NCBI GenBank assembly: GCA_037783415.1
Contig: JAZGTN010000094.1
Coordinates: forward strand, 868,001-932,000
Direction: 5' to 3'
Length of the DNA stretch: 64,000 nt
Source of the DNA: Leptasterias polaris
Lineage: Eukaryota > Echinodermata > Asteroidea > Forcipulatida > Asteriidae
The notes beneath the pieces were generated by a model. That model was not told the origin of the DNA, did no database searches, and was given only the letters and a program-made list of their open reading frames with translations. Of this stretch, positions 1 through 12,900 are shown one piece after another. How positions within the stretch are numbered: the first letter of the stretch is position 1; every line of letters starts with the position of its first letter. The position numbers were made by a program, and so were the translations under genes.

Positions 1-3000
1 ATGCCATACATAACAGCAGCTGTGACGTGAGTTATTTGCGTCCTATAGTAAGTTATCAAGTTTATGTTGTAGTCTCGTAATTATAGTATTATTACGCTAT
101 GTTCAAATCTGGGCCCAGGAACGTATAATTATTAATACTTAAATCATTGTCATGAGTGATAGAATAGCTGGCAGATGCCCTTTTCACTTGGCTTAAACAG
201 CGGGCTTAGCCCCTCCCCCTCCCCCTCTTGCCCCCACCCAAATAAATGAGATCGAAGAACAACTACATTGTTGGATTCGCTTGGTTTCTCAGTTTAAACA
301 TATTTTTTACTTATACCTAGTATTAGTATACCAAGACTGTAAAAATGCACAAGTAGTTTGGTTCAATACACCAACTATACAGCAGTTAATGTCACTAAGC
401 ATGTGTTTAACACTTCTTGCAAGTGATTTCACTCGGTACAGTAAGCATCTACCCCCTGCCCAACCCCTTCAAAACAAAGTCTAGTCACCACTGATTATAT
501 ATTGTTTTCTTCTAAATTCCTCTTTATTTTAATATATTAATCTATGCTTTTGTATTGTGCCTGTTGGAATCTCTTTGATAAATGGTGAGTTCTCATCAGT
601 GAAATCGGAATAACTTAATACTTTCTAGCCGCTTTAGAAATAAGTGTTGTCTTCAAATGCTCTTCCGTTTGAAACTTGTTAGACACAAATCTCATCAATT
701 GCCCTTAACTATATTTTAGTAAGACTCTAGTTTTTGTTTGTTTTTAGTTGTTGTTACATAATTATAATACCTAGTGATGGCATTATTAGCTCGCTGATAG
801 TTAAGGCGACGGACAAGGGTTGGACACGCGATTCGGGATTGGTGTCAGTCACTGAGAGAGGTCTTCTTCTGCTACGTGGGATCTCATTTAACACTAGGTG
901 GGCTTTACCATTATCCAGCACTGTTCTTTTCCAAAGTTGTTTAACCCAAGCGGACGTGTTCTTTCGTGACAAACCAGTTAGTTTGTCTTTGTCCGGACAT
1001 CAACCCGTCAAACAAGATGATTGGACCGGTCTGACTCCTCCGAGACGGTCAAACCACCGTGGCTAAAGCCACCCAAATAGCAAACAGCTATATCCTTCGG
1101 GACCTACATCGGAAGTAATGGACTACATGGACAAACGCTTTTGTTCCGTTTGGTACGCCCAATGCACAGGAAGAAATAGAGTCTTTCAAAAGAGGATGCC
1201 TGAGTTCCAACAGTAAAATGTGATTTGACTTAATATCGAATTTCATAATATTGAGGGTAGGCTATGTTTAGGCTTACGGCTCTAAGTCCCCGTTATCCGG
1301 GCGTTAATGGTCCACGTACATACTTGAAACTTGGCACCGGGCCAAAAGCGTGTGGCCTAATAATTTCGTTAAAAAGTTGTAATATTAAAGGTGCACCTAT
1401 GATATATCTCATAAAAACTGAAAGGTTCTGTTTCCTACTAACTAATAGTTTTACCTAACGAGTTAATTACACTGAATTGTTGTCATCGACGAGGAAATTG
1501 AATTCTTAACAAAACGGGATCAAGGGCGGTAGTTCCGTTCCGTCCATTCCCCTGTAGATAGTCACTGAGTGGCAGAAGCCGATTCTAAAAGAATTATTTC
1601 TTAACATAGTTGATGTTTCTTACCCAACAGTTTGCGTTAATGGATGTTTTACTTACGGTGTTATATACTTTAAAGAAATTATCCCAAAATCAGCAGATGA
1701 ATTCAACGATAGAGCAGAGGCAGGTGTATGGGGCGGCCTTTTGCACCCTATAAAGTGTTTACTCAAATTGACTGATGATCGAGTCGGGCAATTCCTAACT
1801 ATGCTCACTACATGTGTCTGCCAAGTAAATGTGACTATCGTCCAACTCACCAGTAAAAAGGGCGGGAGATTTTGTTATCAATGATTCAGGTGGAATGCCC
1901 GTCTATCTCGAGTATCCCAGGTGTGCAAATATTACCAAGGATGATCGAATCGCATTAAACTGATCACTCGCTCGCGTCACTACACGGAGTCATATCAGAA
2001 CTAAAGTCTGAATGAAATATACCATTAATAATGCAGAAGGACATGACAAAACAGGTTGTGTTGATTGTATTACAATGATGATTCCTCTAAAGTGAGTCTA
2101 TTTCGACTATTTTGTAATTTACCTAGTAAAACAGGTCAGCATAATGATAATGACGCAAGCAGAGTTCGTTGTACTGTAAATCTGGTTTCTTTGAAAGAAG
2201 TTACTCATAATGTACTATAGCACACCTAAAGCCGTCCATTCAGTAGGCCTATATATAGGTGTTTAAATTTGTTATTAAAGATTGACGCATGCTTTGTTGC
2301 TTCATCATGCAGTTTACGCTCACGTTAACATTTTTAAGGATTGGAATTTAATGGCCTCTTTTATACCTTTTTGTTTATCCGGATTGTGTACAAGATTTAC
2401 AGTTATGGGAGAACTTCTGCGTTTATAGTGCAAACCGTAAAGAGCAGGTGTGCTGACCAAACTTTGATCTGTTATTGTGCCACAGTTTGTTGACTTGTTG
2501 ACAACCGACTGTTGATGGCATTGTGTTCCGTTGTTATTTTTCTATTATTATTATTTTACTATTATTGTATTTGACACGGAGAGTTCTCAAGTGTTGACAA
2601 AGAGTTCCATTCCACGCCATGTGCTTTGGGGAGACATTAAGTGTATATCACGTGCTCGAACAGCCGGTAGTCATTTATACCTCCATGATATATTGGCCCG
2701 AAAATATATGTTTGTTATTTGCATATAAAAGACATGTTGTGTGCATGTCAGATCTGAAAACACCGTATGGCGTTAATGTGTGGAAATTGCCTCCTTGCGG
2801 TACAGGCTCAAGAGACTAGCATTGACACAATGATGTAAACCAGTCTTTGTCATATAGCGATGTAGGATTCGCTCCTCCAACCATGCTGAACAAAATTTGG
2901 CAAAATGCCATTTTAACGAAATATTGTTGACATTGCACTTTATTTCAATTACTGTTTTAGGCGAAAAACATATATTGGTTTTCTGTTGTCGCTCCGGTTA

Positions 3001-3735
3001 AGTTAATGTAACTTTTTCATTGGCTTGATATCATGGACTTTTTGGTGAGTCGCTCTACGATATTCGCAATTATTGTTTCAACTAAATGCCACCTATGCAG
3101 CCATGTGTGTTTAAAGTGTTAAGAAAGTCAAAATTGAGGTTAAATTCACAGCAGGGGAGAATTTTTCATCGCTCCAGCAAACTCAGTAAAAATCAGACAT
3201 TGTTTCATCAATTTAATAACAATGATAACAATTTAGCAACTCCAATCCCGTCGACAATTATTGTTGACATGTATCCATAGTAATCGTATCCAACAATTTC
3301 ATTGTCATGTTGTTTTCCTCAGATTCGAAAAATCCTGGATTCAGTGAGAAAATTGAAGGCGAGTGAGTCCGTTTCGCTTGACGGGTTCCATCAAGGATTG
3401 TAAGAGATCGCTACACGTTTGGGGTTTGCTATTGGAGAGCATTGGATTGTGACACACGTGCTGTAGTTTTGCCTTGTGATGTGAGTATTGCCCCTCTCGT
3501 GAGGGAAACAGCGCATGCGCCTACTCCAGCATTGTCAATCAATCACCACAGCCGAAAGATCTATATTAGCCGATTTATGTGTTGTCATTTTTTATACCAT
3601 TCATCCCATGTCCTAGGAATGGGCGGGGCAGCGGTGACCCGCTATTTACTTCACGTCAAACTCTTCGTGTAAGGCACATACACACAATCTTTACTACCTT
3701 GCACAGTGAATAGCGTCGGCTGCTGCCGGGAACTA
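1..3735. other. Gene-free upstream region
   Basis: I see no ORF with protein-like composition and splice support here; the short ORFs look like chance reading frames. The stretch holds AT-rich unique-looking DNA, one TAGGCCTA palindrome at 2244 and several isolated GT-rich donor-like sites. It could contain promoter or 5' untranslated sequence of gene A. Confidence 0.5.
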
Positions 3736-3743
3736 TATATAAA
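3736..3743 (+). promoter_or_regulatory. TATA-box candidate for gene A
   Basis: TATATAAA lies about 250 bases before a strong donor (GTAAGT, intron from 3989). Gene A's first coding exon begins with a splice acceptor, so an upstream non-coding exon must exist, and this TATA plus donor is a plausible source. This is inference; other donor-like sites occur nearby. Confidence 0.3.
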
Positions 3744-3767
3744 CTCGTCATTTCCCGCGTTGAAAAA

Positions 3768-3988
3768 TAGTACATTGAAGGAAAAACACGGACTTGTAAG
3801 GATTGACTGGAACGGACAAGCTATACTACAATATTATATCGGAAACTTCGACACGAACCGGATACTAGCCGTTTGCCAATTTACAAATTCACGTTGTACA
3901 TCTTTGAATGACGTGTATTGGATTGTAGTTTCTACATTAAACTCAAGGTTGATTTCGTTAACAGGGGATTGTAAATCACCACGTTTAT
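3768..3988 (+). other. Candidate 5' untranslated exon of gene A
   Basis: This is the interval from about 30 bases after the TATA candidate to a consensus donor (exon end at 3988, then GTAAGT). It would splice to the acceptor at 5571-5572. It carries a chance open frame that I do not regard as coding. RNA evidence is needed to decide; the start is an estimate. Confidence 0.22.
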
Positions 3989-5581
3989 GTAAGTAAAGAC
4001 ACATCTAGCTGTCATCTTGTTTATCTTTTCATCGCACATGCCCTAACGTTCGGGGCCATTATTGTAACCTTCATTATACTGTTCGATTGAGCAACGCAGT
4101 TTTTTTTTAAGAACACGTTTACCGTGTGATTGCTTTTTAATTCACACTGATTTGTGTACCTGCACGTCAGACGCAGAAACACGTGCTTCTGGGATGATTT
4201 TCAACCAAAATAAATACAGCCTGGTAGAAAACTGTTTGACTTTCAAACTTCAAACAAGTTAGACTTTATGAGTGTTGGACTTCTACTATTCTAGGTTTAC
4301 TGATTTATTACGCTGTGATTGTCTTGGTCAACAATGTTTATGACATAAACATTGAAAGAGTATGTTCGTGGTTCAGGCGTATAATGTCACCTTGCCGGCA
4401 ATTAGTGTTTCCCTAATTCCCTTTACTTTAAGCCTATGTTTGTAGGCAGTCATATTTCCTCATCATGGATTTACATATATGCCCTTGGGCTGTAATAACT
4501 TATTGAATTTTTCGTTGTGAATTTACTGTTCTGTTCCCTTTACATTATTCTTGGTTTTGGATGATTCTATATTTCTAACCAGCACCTGGTCTAACTTAAA
4601 ATGTGAATTGGGTATATGGCCTAGATTGTTCACCCCGTGTCACGTAAAGTCAAGTAATTTCACGGTATAGTAGAAACATCATGATGTGTTTTGACTACAT
4701 CGGCTCGAAGCTCCTTGGCTGTATTAAGGCTAGCCAAGTTTCGTTCGCATCCAATCTTTCTTAGAATGGTTTGTGTTTTGGGTTTAATTAATTGGTAGAT
4801 TAAAATTGTTATAACTAAACATATATAGATTACCTCACTGCAACACAATCTTTACCCCATCATCAAATCCTAGTATTTATGTCAGTTATGAAATACAAAC
4901 GTTAATGTGAGACAATTTCATCTTTGAGAATACAGTGTACCAACAGTTCACATAGAAACCGGCATAACACCCGGGACATTGTTATTGAGAGCCCCAGAAC
5001 GAAATTCGAGATTTTCTTCGCGTTGTAGGCATGCCGCTCCCGACAGGCCTTGGGGTTGGGGTGGGGTCGTCCATATTCCCCCTCGGCTCCCAGTCGCAGT
5101 TCACTAACAAAATGTTGCCTAGTGACTGTTGTTACAGAAGTAATAATTTGTTGAAATCTGTAAACGCAATTGGTATGATGTGTTCCTTCTGCTCAGACAA
5201 GTTTTCGATTGGTTAACCCACTTGTCAGACAGGATTTATGTGATTGTAATATGCCTTATTAAAGTGGGAGCTCAATGTATAACACATTACATGGTCTTGG
5301 GAATTCAAAGTGAATCTCTGTGAAAATTATTTTAAAAATTTAATGTTTTTCCAAGTTATCGCTTATAAAAAGACTCACTATCAAAATGAAGAATACAGAG
5401 AACTCAACCAAAATGCATTGTATACGATGTGGCTTACAATACATCTTTGAGTTCTGTTAAACAGAAGCGGAGAACAATACAAAAAATGCTACAAATTAGT
5501 TGTCACTACAGAGGTTATAAATGAAACATGTGAAGATTTAGTTCATTAATTAATTGCTTGTTTGTGTTTTAGATCTTTCCC

Positions 5582-5697
5582 ATGATGCATGTCAGTGTGA
5601 TCACGTGTCTTGTTTGCCTCGTACCTATCTTGGTGAGGTCGCTCCCGGCTGATGAGGAATACTCAGCGAGTTCTTCTGATTACCAGAGCAGTGTCGA
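5582..5697 (+). CDS. Gene A coding exon 1 (signal peptide)
   Basis: An acceptor precedes it (exon boundary 5573), giving 9 bases of untranslated leader before ATGATG. It encodes the signal peptide and a short acidic/Ser-rich stretch, and ends in phase 2 at a GTAAGT donor. Confidence 0.82.
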
Positions 5698-8600
5698 GTA
5701 AGTTTCAGATGAGGCTAGAAAATTTAAAGTTCTCGATAGCGCTATAGAATTAAGTATTTCCGGAAAGCACAGTGCATCGACCCTGATCGCCATTCATAAA
5801 AGTAGAGAGGCCTCCATAAAAGTCAGTCTATTTAGGTCTAAATGCACGATGCTGAAGGTAAACAGGCAGCAGTAAAGCAGACAGGATTCATGCAATCAGG
5901 AAGATTGTGGTCAAACGATTATTATTATAATGGTGCTTGGCCCAAACCCTGCAATTTTTGTGATGTACTTATTCATAAACTCAATCGATCCGTGTCCATT
6001 TACTGGAGATGGACGTTAACAATGGAAATATTATGATGACAAGAACCCATACAAATACACTTCACGACCCAAACAAAAAAATATGTGGACGAAATCACAA
6101 TTAATTGCCCATCCACATTATATATGGTTGATTATCAATAAGATAGGAGTTCTGAATCCTGTCATTCCATTAGTATAAATTAATGATTTATTTATACGTG
6201 AACAAGTCTTATAACAAATTTGTTTTGGTACTTCAATAAAAAGTCTCTCCATAATTTTACGTTTGATTTTGTTATTGAAGATTAAGACAACCTTACTTGT
6301 GAATGCAACCAAATTATTTATGCCTACCCATGTAATCTTCTCCCGAATAATCGATGCGATTTTTGTATCGAATTGAGTGCTTACATATAGAGGTGTCCCA
6401 GCGGGTTGGTTTAAACTTGTTAACAATAGATACAGTGATTGACAGGTGAATTGTTCAATAGACTGTCAGTGTTAGCAAATGGAATAAAGGAACGCACCGG
6501 AAATGCTTTTTTGTGACTAGTCTTATCATCACTTTCTTCTGGGTTCGAATAAAGCATTTTTTTCAGATAACTGTTCATCACCATAATTATGCTTTACCAA
6601 ACCTCAGTCAGAATACATTTTAACTGCAAAGGCTGTTTTATAAGCAGCCTCAATCAAGGGTACATTTTTTTAAAAACAAAAACACAAACAACATCGAAAT
6701 ATTGTAGAGTAACTCTTTGCAGATTTGGTATTTGAAAAACTTAAGAACTTATTGTTCGTCATTGAAATACGGTAACCGTTGCCTGAGTGATTTTCAATCT
6801 GTTGTTCGTATTACTGAACAAATCATCATACACAGCAAACTAATTGGCAAAATCTTGGCTATGAAAAATGGCCAGGTTCAGGGAGTTGTCCGCCATTTAA
6901 AATGACTGATGTTTTTTTTTATATGAATGTGATATTTGTTATTAATGCCATATCTATAAGCTTTATAATTCATACTAGATTGACGTCAGAAATTCGCAGC
7001 GATTTGTTTTCACTGAATACCAATTTTGAACTGGTTTTCTTTCTTGATAAAACTTGTTCTTTATATTTCATTAATTGTGTACCTGTGTTTTGTTTTACCT
7101 TCAGCTACCCAGTTATTCTTCTTCACCCAATGGAAGCGTTCACTTTAAATGATCAAAACGGAGATGGGTTTATAACACACAATGAGTACCGGAAATCCAA
7201 CCCTAACATGCCTGATATTGAATCCAAAATCATTTTCTCAAACTATGATCAAGATAAGGACGGCAGAATTTCTCGAACTGAGTTCAAGTCTCAGGTCCAG
7301 CACAACACACCGAAACCTCAAGGTAAAATTCCACTTTTTAAATTTGAAAGGAAAACAAAGATTTTTCAAAAATTAATTGCCTCTGAATCGAGAGGACTAA
7401 AGCATGGACAAGCTTTCGCCTAATCTAAAAACATATAAGTTCATTGTCTGTAACTGAAAGTGAACGACGTAATTTGTGTATTATTTGATGAAGTTAAACT
7501 GGCCTAATCAGAACAATATCAGGCGCCTTCTTTTATAAAAGTGTCCTAACCTGTCAGGTAATGACAGCATTATACAGACCCAAGGTGTTGTCCACACTAT
7601 GACCGGAATTCAGAGCCGATACGCCCACGCGATGTCCTAATGAGGCGCCTCAAAAAAATACCTTCTCGACGAAGAAGCCTGACTGATGTTTGTGTCAGTA
7701 TTTTGTCTTGTGTAACAATAAGAGGTGGCCAACAAGACTACATTATGTGAGGTCGTCCTTTGAGCCATTCAATTAGCTGGTCACCTGCCCATTCACATAC
7801 CTCATCAAACACCTTTTCTATCTCCCTTTTGACAACATTGTCATTGATACCCCAAACGTGCGCTGTAGGTGGGTGCAGATAGATCCTACAAACACTTACT
7901 CTTTTTGGTTGGCATCTTATAAACTACGTGGGTTCCATAATTCGGGCGAGATGCTTTGCATGTTCTTTAACGAACATTGCCTTTCATTTAATCACCATAA
8001 ATTACAATTAAATAGGGGGACATATATTTCGGTTAAAACAGAGCAAGGACAGAGTAAAAACTATGAGCTTAATACAAGATTGACACTGACAGGAAGTGCC
8101 GACTTCAATGTCACCTTGATGCATGGGCCATAACCAAATCAACCCCTTGCTCGACCACGCTGGTAGTGGTATCCTCCCGCAAATTTCCAGCTATTTGATT
8201 GCACGCATTGGGATTCCTTGCATTCAATCAATTGTTCGCAACTTCACGTCCTTCTGGTGAGCAGCCAGGCAATTCTATCGGATTGTTCTTGCTCGGCCGG
8301 TTGGATTGACGATTTCCGATGCGGTCAAGGCCCATTGATTGGTTGGTTGTCACATGTGTGTTCGTTCTCGTCATTTCCCGACTGCGGTCTACGTGCGGGT
8401 GTGTGCCGACCACCAGAAACCTCCCCTTCCCCCATCCTCTCCCCTTCCCCCATCCTCTCCCCATCCGATTATTGTCGTCTGTGTGTATTATGAGATCAGT
8501 GCAGATGAAAATATGAATGGGGTTGTATCACAGATGTACAATTCGTGTTGCATGGGTTGGTTTGTTGGCCAAGACAACTAACTTGGCATAACATACACTG

Positions 8601-10410
8601 AATCTTCATTAGTGAAGCAAGTGGGAAATGTGATATTGTTTTTTACGGAAAGCCCTTCCTAAATTTTCGAGGCGAATTGCATGCATGAATTAGTCTGACA
8701 TTTCGCTGACCCGAGCCCTTTTTGGATCAAGTTTAGCTGGTTTTCAATACTCAACGTATTATTTAGCCTAGAGTACGGTGCCTGAAGTTTATGAACTCTT
8801 TATGAAATCAAGTATAAATGGCATTTTTTCCATTTACATATTTTAAGTTAATCTTTATACAGATTTAATATCGTGTATCTTGTCCCTGTGTTTATTACAG
8901 AGGACTGTTTTACAACAATGATGAAAACTTGCAGCATGGAGTTCATAAATGCAGTGAAAAAGTGGGGAGCTAAACAAGGCGATACTATGTGTCACAGCTT
9001 ACCAGTAAGTACATGCATATGAAACCTCAACATACATTTTATATACCAAATTGTTGTTACATCATTTCTCCACAACTTTGTTAAAGTTGATTTCAATGTA
9101 ATCTGGAAATCATTTTGTGACTGTGAGACAACAATTCACATCAGCGGACATACATTCCCCAAGTTCACAGTATTCATAATAATTGCCGGTATATCATCAA
9201 CGGAGCCGACACACCACCCTATCCAATATACATGAAGAATAATTCCAGCTCATGTCCTTTGGATGACCTTTTCAGTTGTGTATTCATCCATTATTTAACA
9301 GGCAGTCTAAATTCACAGAATAATCGAAATATGTGGAGTCGACCTACATTGGACAAACAACATTGCAAGTCAAAGTTAATCATATATCGTAGCCAGAGTA
9401 TCTACCAATAACATTGATTTTTCAGGGAACGTGCTATTTTATTAATAACAAATACATTGCAAACATGGAAAAGAAATACTTCACTCTTGGCAGTTCTTGT
9501 TATTACACAGTATTCTATTTCAACGGTATGTTTATGATAAAAGCTCATTATTTGAAATTGAATTTCGTTCACAGGTTTACAAAAACTGTATTCAGCGTGA
9601 AAGAACGACATGTCGTACGGAGTCCGAGAGTGGCCAATCGCAAAGTGATTCCTTTGATGATGAAGTGAATTCTCTTATAACGCGATTTAGAAAGTCACTT
9701 TGTCAAGATACCCGTATGCCTAGAGTCCGACCATCAACATCAGGAGTCAGCACAAATATTATGCCCACATCAGCAGTATCAGATTCAGTACAAGCTGGCA
9801 TCAGACAAGTCAGATCAGACAGAAGACGTGAGTTCATCAAAATTAACACCCAAAATTACTTTGCATATAACACTCAGTACTTCCATTGAAGAACCATTTT
9901 GTATTAATTTTATTTCTTTGTTCACCCCAACATCGTTTCATATTTACCCAGTCAGTTTCCCTTGAGGTTTATTGACCAACAACTCTTCTTACACTCTTGT
10001 CATGACACTATCAGATTCATGGATAAAAAAGTCTCGCTGTATTTAAGGCAAAGAGGGCAAAACTGAATGTGTTAAACTATAATACACAAATCATGAATAA
10101 TATGTGTTATTATATCTGAATGCTCATTTTTTGCGACTATTCTTTATGATCCACAGAGTCAAAGCGCTACCTGAGGCGGTCAAGAAGACAGAGTTGTATC
10201 GTGTCTACGATGAGGCCTTGTAACAACCAGTTTGTTTCTGCTTTACAAGCTGAAGATGAAGATCCGTGTCATAGTCTGATCAAGTACAGACACTGTGTTC
10301 ATAAGAGTACGCGGCGATGCAGTGATCCCAACATACCAGTCATCCAGAGGGCAATCAGGTTCCTAACTAAGGAACACAGACGAGTCAAAATTTGTTCCAA
10401 GCTGGATTAG
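5582..10410 (+). CDS. Gene A: secreted EF-hand protein with two six-Cys modules
   Basis: Coding exons are 5582-5697, 7105-7322, 8901-9004, 9575-9827 and 10157-10410, all with GT-AG introns in phases 2, 1, 0 and 1. They join into an unbroken 314-aa frame. Residues 1 to about 20 form a signal peptide (hydrophobic core at residues 5-18). Two canonical EF-hand loops follow, DQNGDGFITHNE at residues 55-66 and DQDKDGRISRTE at 87-98. Two cysteine modules come next: C114, C122, C142, C151, C159, C189 and C244, C252, C268, C277, C285, C310. Both keep the spacing C-x7-C, then C-x8-C-x7-C. A basic, Ser/Thr-rich linker (about 190-243) separates them. The likely role is an extracellular calcium-binding protein with disulphide-bonded helical modules; substrate and partner are unknown. 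I do not recognise the family. The start is the first of two tandem ATGs. Gene B, about 35 kb downstream, is its paralogue. Confidence 0.86.
7105..7322 (+). CDS. Gene A coding exon 2 (EF-hand pair)
   Basis: A pyrimidine-rich tract and TTCAG acceptor lead in. Both EF-hand loops lie in this one exon. It ends in phase 1 before GTAAAA. The open frame runs on upstream into the intron as far as 6902, but that stretch is hydrophobic AT-rich read-through. Confidence 0.87.
7738..7923 (-). pseudogene. Possible degraded coding fragment in gene A intron 2
   Basis: On the minus strand about 60 codons without a stop give a plausibly coding peptide. It contains YLHPPTAHVWG and an amphipathic Glu/Lys-rich helix ending WLKGRPHIM before a stop at 7738-7740. 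There is no ATG start, and another frame looks protein-like just upstream, so this may be a frameshifted remnant of a transposon or host gene. I cannot assign it to a family. Confidence 0.25.
8416..8465 (+). repeat. Short pyrimidine tandem repeat
   Basis: A C/T-rich unit (CCCCTTCCCCCATCCTCTC type) is repeated about 2-3 times in gene A intron 2. It explains the overlapping short ORFs here. Confidence 0.6.
8901..9004 (+). CDS. Gene A coding exon 3 (first half of Cys module 1)
   Basis: The acceptor is TTTATTACAG and the donor GTAAGT (phase 0). It encodes C114, C122 and C142, with an amphipathic helix-like segment between the second and third cysteines. It is too short and ATG-poor to show as a free ORF; it was found from the splice sites and by comparison with gene B. 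Confidence 0.83.
9575..9827 (+). CDS. Gene A coding exon 4 (second half of Cys module 1)
   Basis: It starts at a TTCACAG acceptor in phase 0 and ends in phase 1 at GTGAGT. It encodes C151, C159 and C189, then a long Ser/Arg-rich linker that is longer than in gene B. Confidence 0.83.
10157..10410 (+). CDS. Gene A coding exon 5 (Cys module 2, stop)
   Basis: It follows an acceptor at CCACAG and carries all six cysteines of module 2 (residues 244-310). It ends with TAG at 10408-10410. As in gene B, module 2 is not interrupted by an intron while module 1 is. Confidence 0.85.
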
Positions 10411-10519
10411 TAGAGGGCGCTCTACAGAGTGTGTGGCAACACGAACTCTAAGATTGTGTGACAGAGGGCGCTATTTTTTATACAGTATGAATTTGCGGTG
10501 TCTTGCGAGACGGTGTGTA

Positions 10520-10558
10520 AATAAAGCAGACTGAGTGTGACAGATTGGAAACAATAAA
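10520..10558 (+). terminator. Poly(A) signals of gene A
   Basis: AATAAA occurs at 10520-10525 and again at 10553-10558, 110-150 bases after the stop codon. Both are duplicated in the second copy of the 2.4-kb repeat (about 13008-13045), where no coding sequence precedes them. Confidence 0.5.
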
Positions 10559-12224
10559 TGGCACTTTATCTGGTATGTTATTTATTAAAAAATTTCAGAA
10601 AATATCAAACTAATAATCTGTCGTTTTTAAAATCATGATTCCAAAGTATCAACCCCAAAGTGCCAGTGTTCGGGAAAAGGGGGAAAAATAACAAAAATGG
10701 TTGTGAAGAACCAATGTATTATGTACAGCATTTTTTAAATTTAGAGACCCCTTTTTACTTTTATAAATGTACAAATATGTTTTTTATACTGACAAGGTCA
10801 TATTATTGTTTTAAGAGTGATTTTCCCCTTAATATGATGTACATATTGTATGTAAAAACTTGAAAGCTGGTATTTTGGTAATTAGTGTCTTTATACTTTT
10901 GTCAAATGTCGGCAGATTATGCTTATGTACAGTGTATATGATGTATAATATAAAGATATAACTTGGAAGTCAGTGGAAGAAAAAACAAACAAACAAACAA
11001 ACTAACAAACACTTATACAAAATCTAAACGAATGGAAGTTTATAATATTACAATCAAATTTTCCGTTCACCCAAATTTGTCTGAATTAGTGATACTTCAG
11101 TCTAAGTTCGTCTGATCAAACTACTCTAACATTTCATTTGTAAAAAGCAGACTGAATTACTATTTATGAACATAGATATGATAAATTTAATCTTTATTTC
11201 AAATATATTTACTAAACCATGACTTGCCCAAAAGGCATTGCTTTAATTTGTTTTATGTATGAAAAAGATAATTGGGTAATTTTAAATACATGAACATTTT
11301 CCCGGTCAAGGCAAAAATACAAGAAAAACGCAAATCTCTTGAAACCTTTATAACTTCATAACTTCATATTTGAACTATTGCAATATTCTCTACGCCCAAC
11401 ATACCCGGATCATTTGTAGCTCTTAATCGCTCGCTGAGAAAACTTCAAAACTCACAAAAAGAAAATAACAACTTTGGCAAAACAACTACCTCAGTTTTGT
11501 AAATACGAAAACCTTTAAAGTTAGTCTCCGACTAATTAAAAGCAATATTCTGTATATTCAAACTAATACACTAAAAACAAATGAATAAAATGATTTGAAT
11601 CAGTTCCCAATAGGCAACGTTTCTTTTCCTCACAATACATGTCATGTTGAGCAACTGAGCCAACGACAATTTCCATTGTGATTCAAACGCAACTTTTGGA
11701 TTGTGTTTTTTGTGATATCATTCATTTCATGATTTTTATTTTTTGGCATAGTGTCAGACAATATTGTCTGTTAAATCTGTGTGCGTAAATAAAAAACTTT
11801 GGCTACTGCAGGCGGATTTACCGGTGTATATAAAAACCGAAAGTAAATTCGAATGACTCAAACTTTCAAAAAGGATTAGGATTATATTAGATAACAAAAT
11901 AGCCCGATTTCTGAAAAAAGATACTTGTGCATTGACCTTTATAAAAACAGGTTCGTAATTGTTCGGTTCATGTTTGATGGTGTTAGCGTACGACGCATTC
12001 CTTTTAAAATATTTGACACTGCCATTGTTCGATAATATGTGTATGTTTTAAAATATGTTTATAATAAGCATGTTGTATTCAAACCTCCCAGGGTGTCGTT
12101 GATTGCTTCATTGGCTAATTTATCACCATGACAACAAGTAAATTCAGTGTATTTTTATATTCAACATTTTTAGAATTTTAGTTTGATATCTGCGTCGCTC
12201 AAGATTGATTACATTTTTTTATTA

Positions 12225-12303
12225 ACTGATTGATTAATTGATTAATTGATTAATTTATTGATTAATTTATTAATTGATTGATTGACTGATGAATTGATTG
12301 ATT
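12225..12303. repeat. ATTGATTA microsatellite
   Basis: Imperfect repeats of TTGATTAA in copy 1 of the duplication. The array is contracted in copy 2 (about 14738-14782). Confidence 0.75.
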
Positions 12304-12900
12304 GAATGACATACATTATATGCATAATTATTGACGATAATAATTGTATGATTTCCGTCAACTGTCTTTAAGTTACATAATACATCACTCAAAGTATTAA
12401 CACATGGAAAATAAATTTAAAAATACTAAATTTTAACTTTACTCTTGTCGTAAACTTGCGTTTTAATGTTTTTTTTGCTCAGGGATTTAATAATGATTGC
12501 GTCTGATTTTACATTTTATTACATAAGTGGCCAATGAAAATTGAGGCTGTTTGTTGGTCGGGGCAAAATGACGGATGGTTTTTCAAACTCTTCTCACTAC
12601 AGTCAAGTAAAATAATTGCCGTTCAGTTAAGTTCTCCCATAAAGGACTTACTTTACACTGGGATATGACAACAATAGTTGCGTAACAAGACATTTTCGTA
12701 TGGGGAGAAAACTTTGTGTGTGTGTGTTTTGTATACATTTTTTTGGGGGGGGGGGGTAGATGGTGGTGGTAGCAGGAAGCTATTTAACGTATCATTTGTA
12801 CATTTCCCCCATCTAATGGGGGGTGGGGTGGGGGGGGGGGGGAAAGCAAGGGTCACTGAGCTGGGGCTGCCCCCACCCCGCCCTGCCACAACCAGACCCG

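Larger units (their letters stand above)
10413..12803 (+). repeat. 2.4-kb direct duplication, copy 1
   Basis: This copy is nearly identical to 12901-15296, with only scattered substitutions and small indels. It begins two bases after gene A's stop codon, so it holds the whole gene A 3' untranslated region and downstream DNA. The end carries a 12-G run at 12745-12756. No coding gene is seen in it. Confidence 0.92.

Noticed and set aside
734..1066. 110-aa ORF near the left end
   Set aside because: No domain, no splice support and an opposing ORF of similar quality on the other strand; I could not support it as a gene.
6902..7104. Start of the EF-hand protein at 6902
   Set aside because: The upstream part is AT-rich intron read-through before a clear TTCAG acceptor at 7104; the real start with a signal peptide is at 5582, supported by phase and by gene B.
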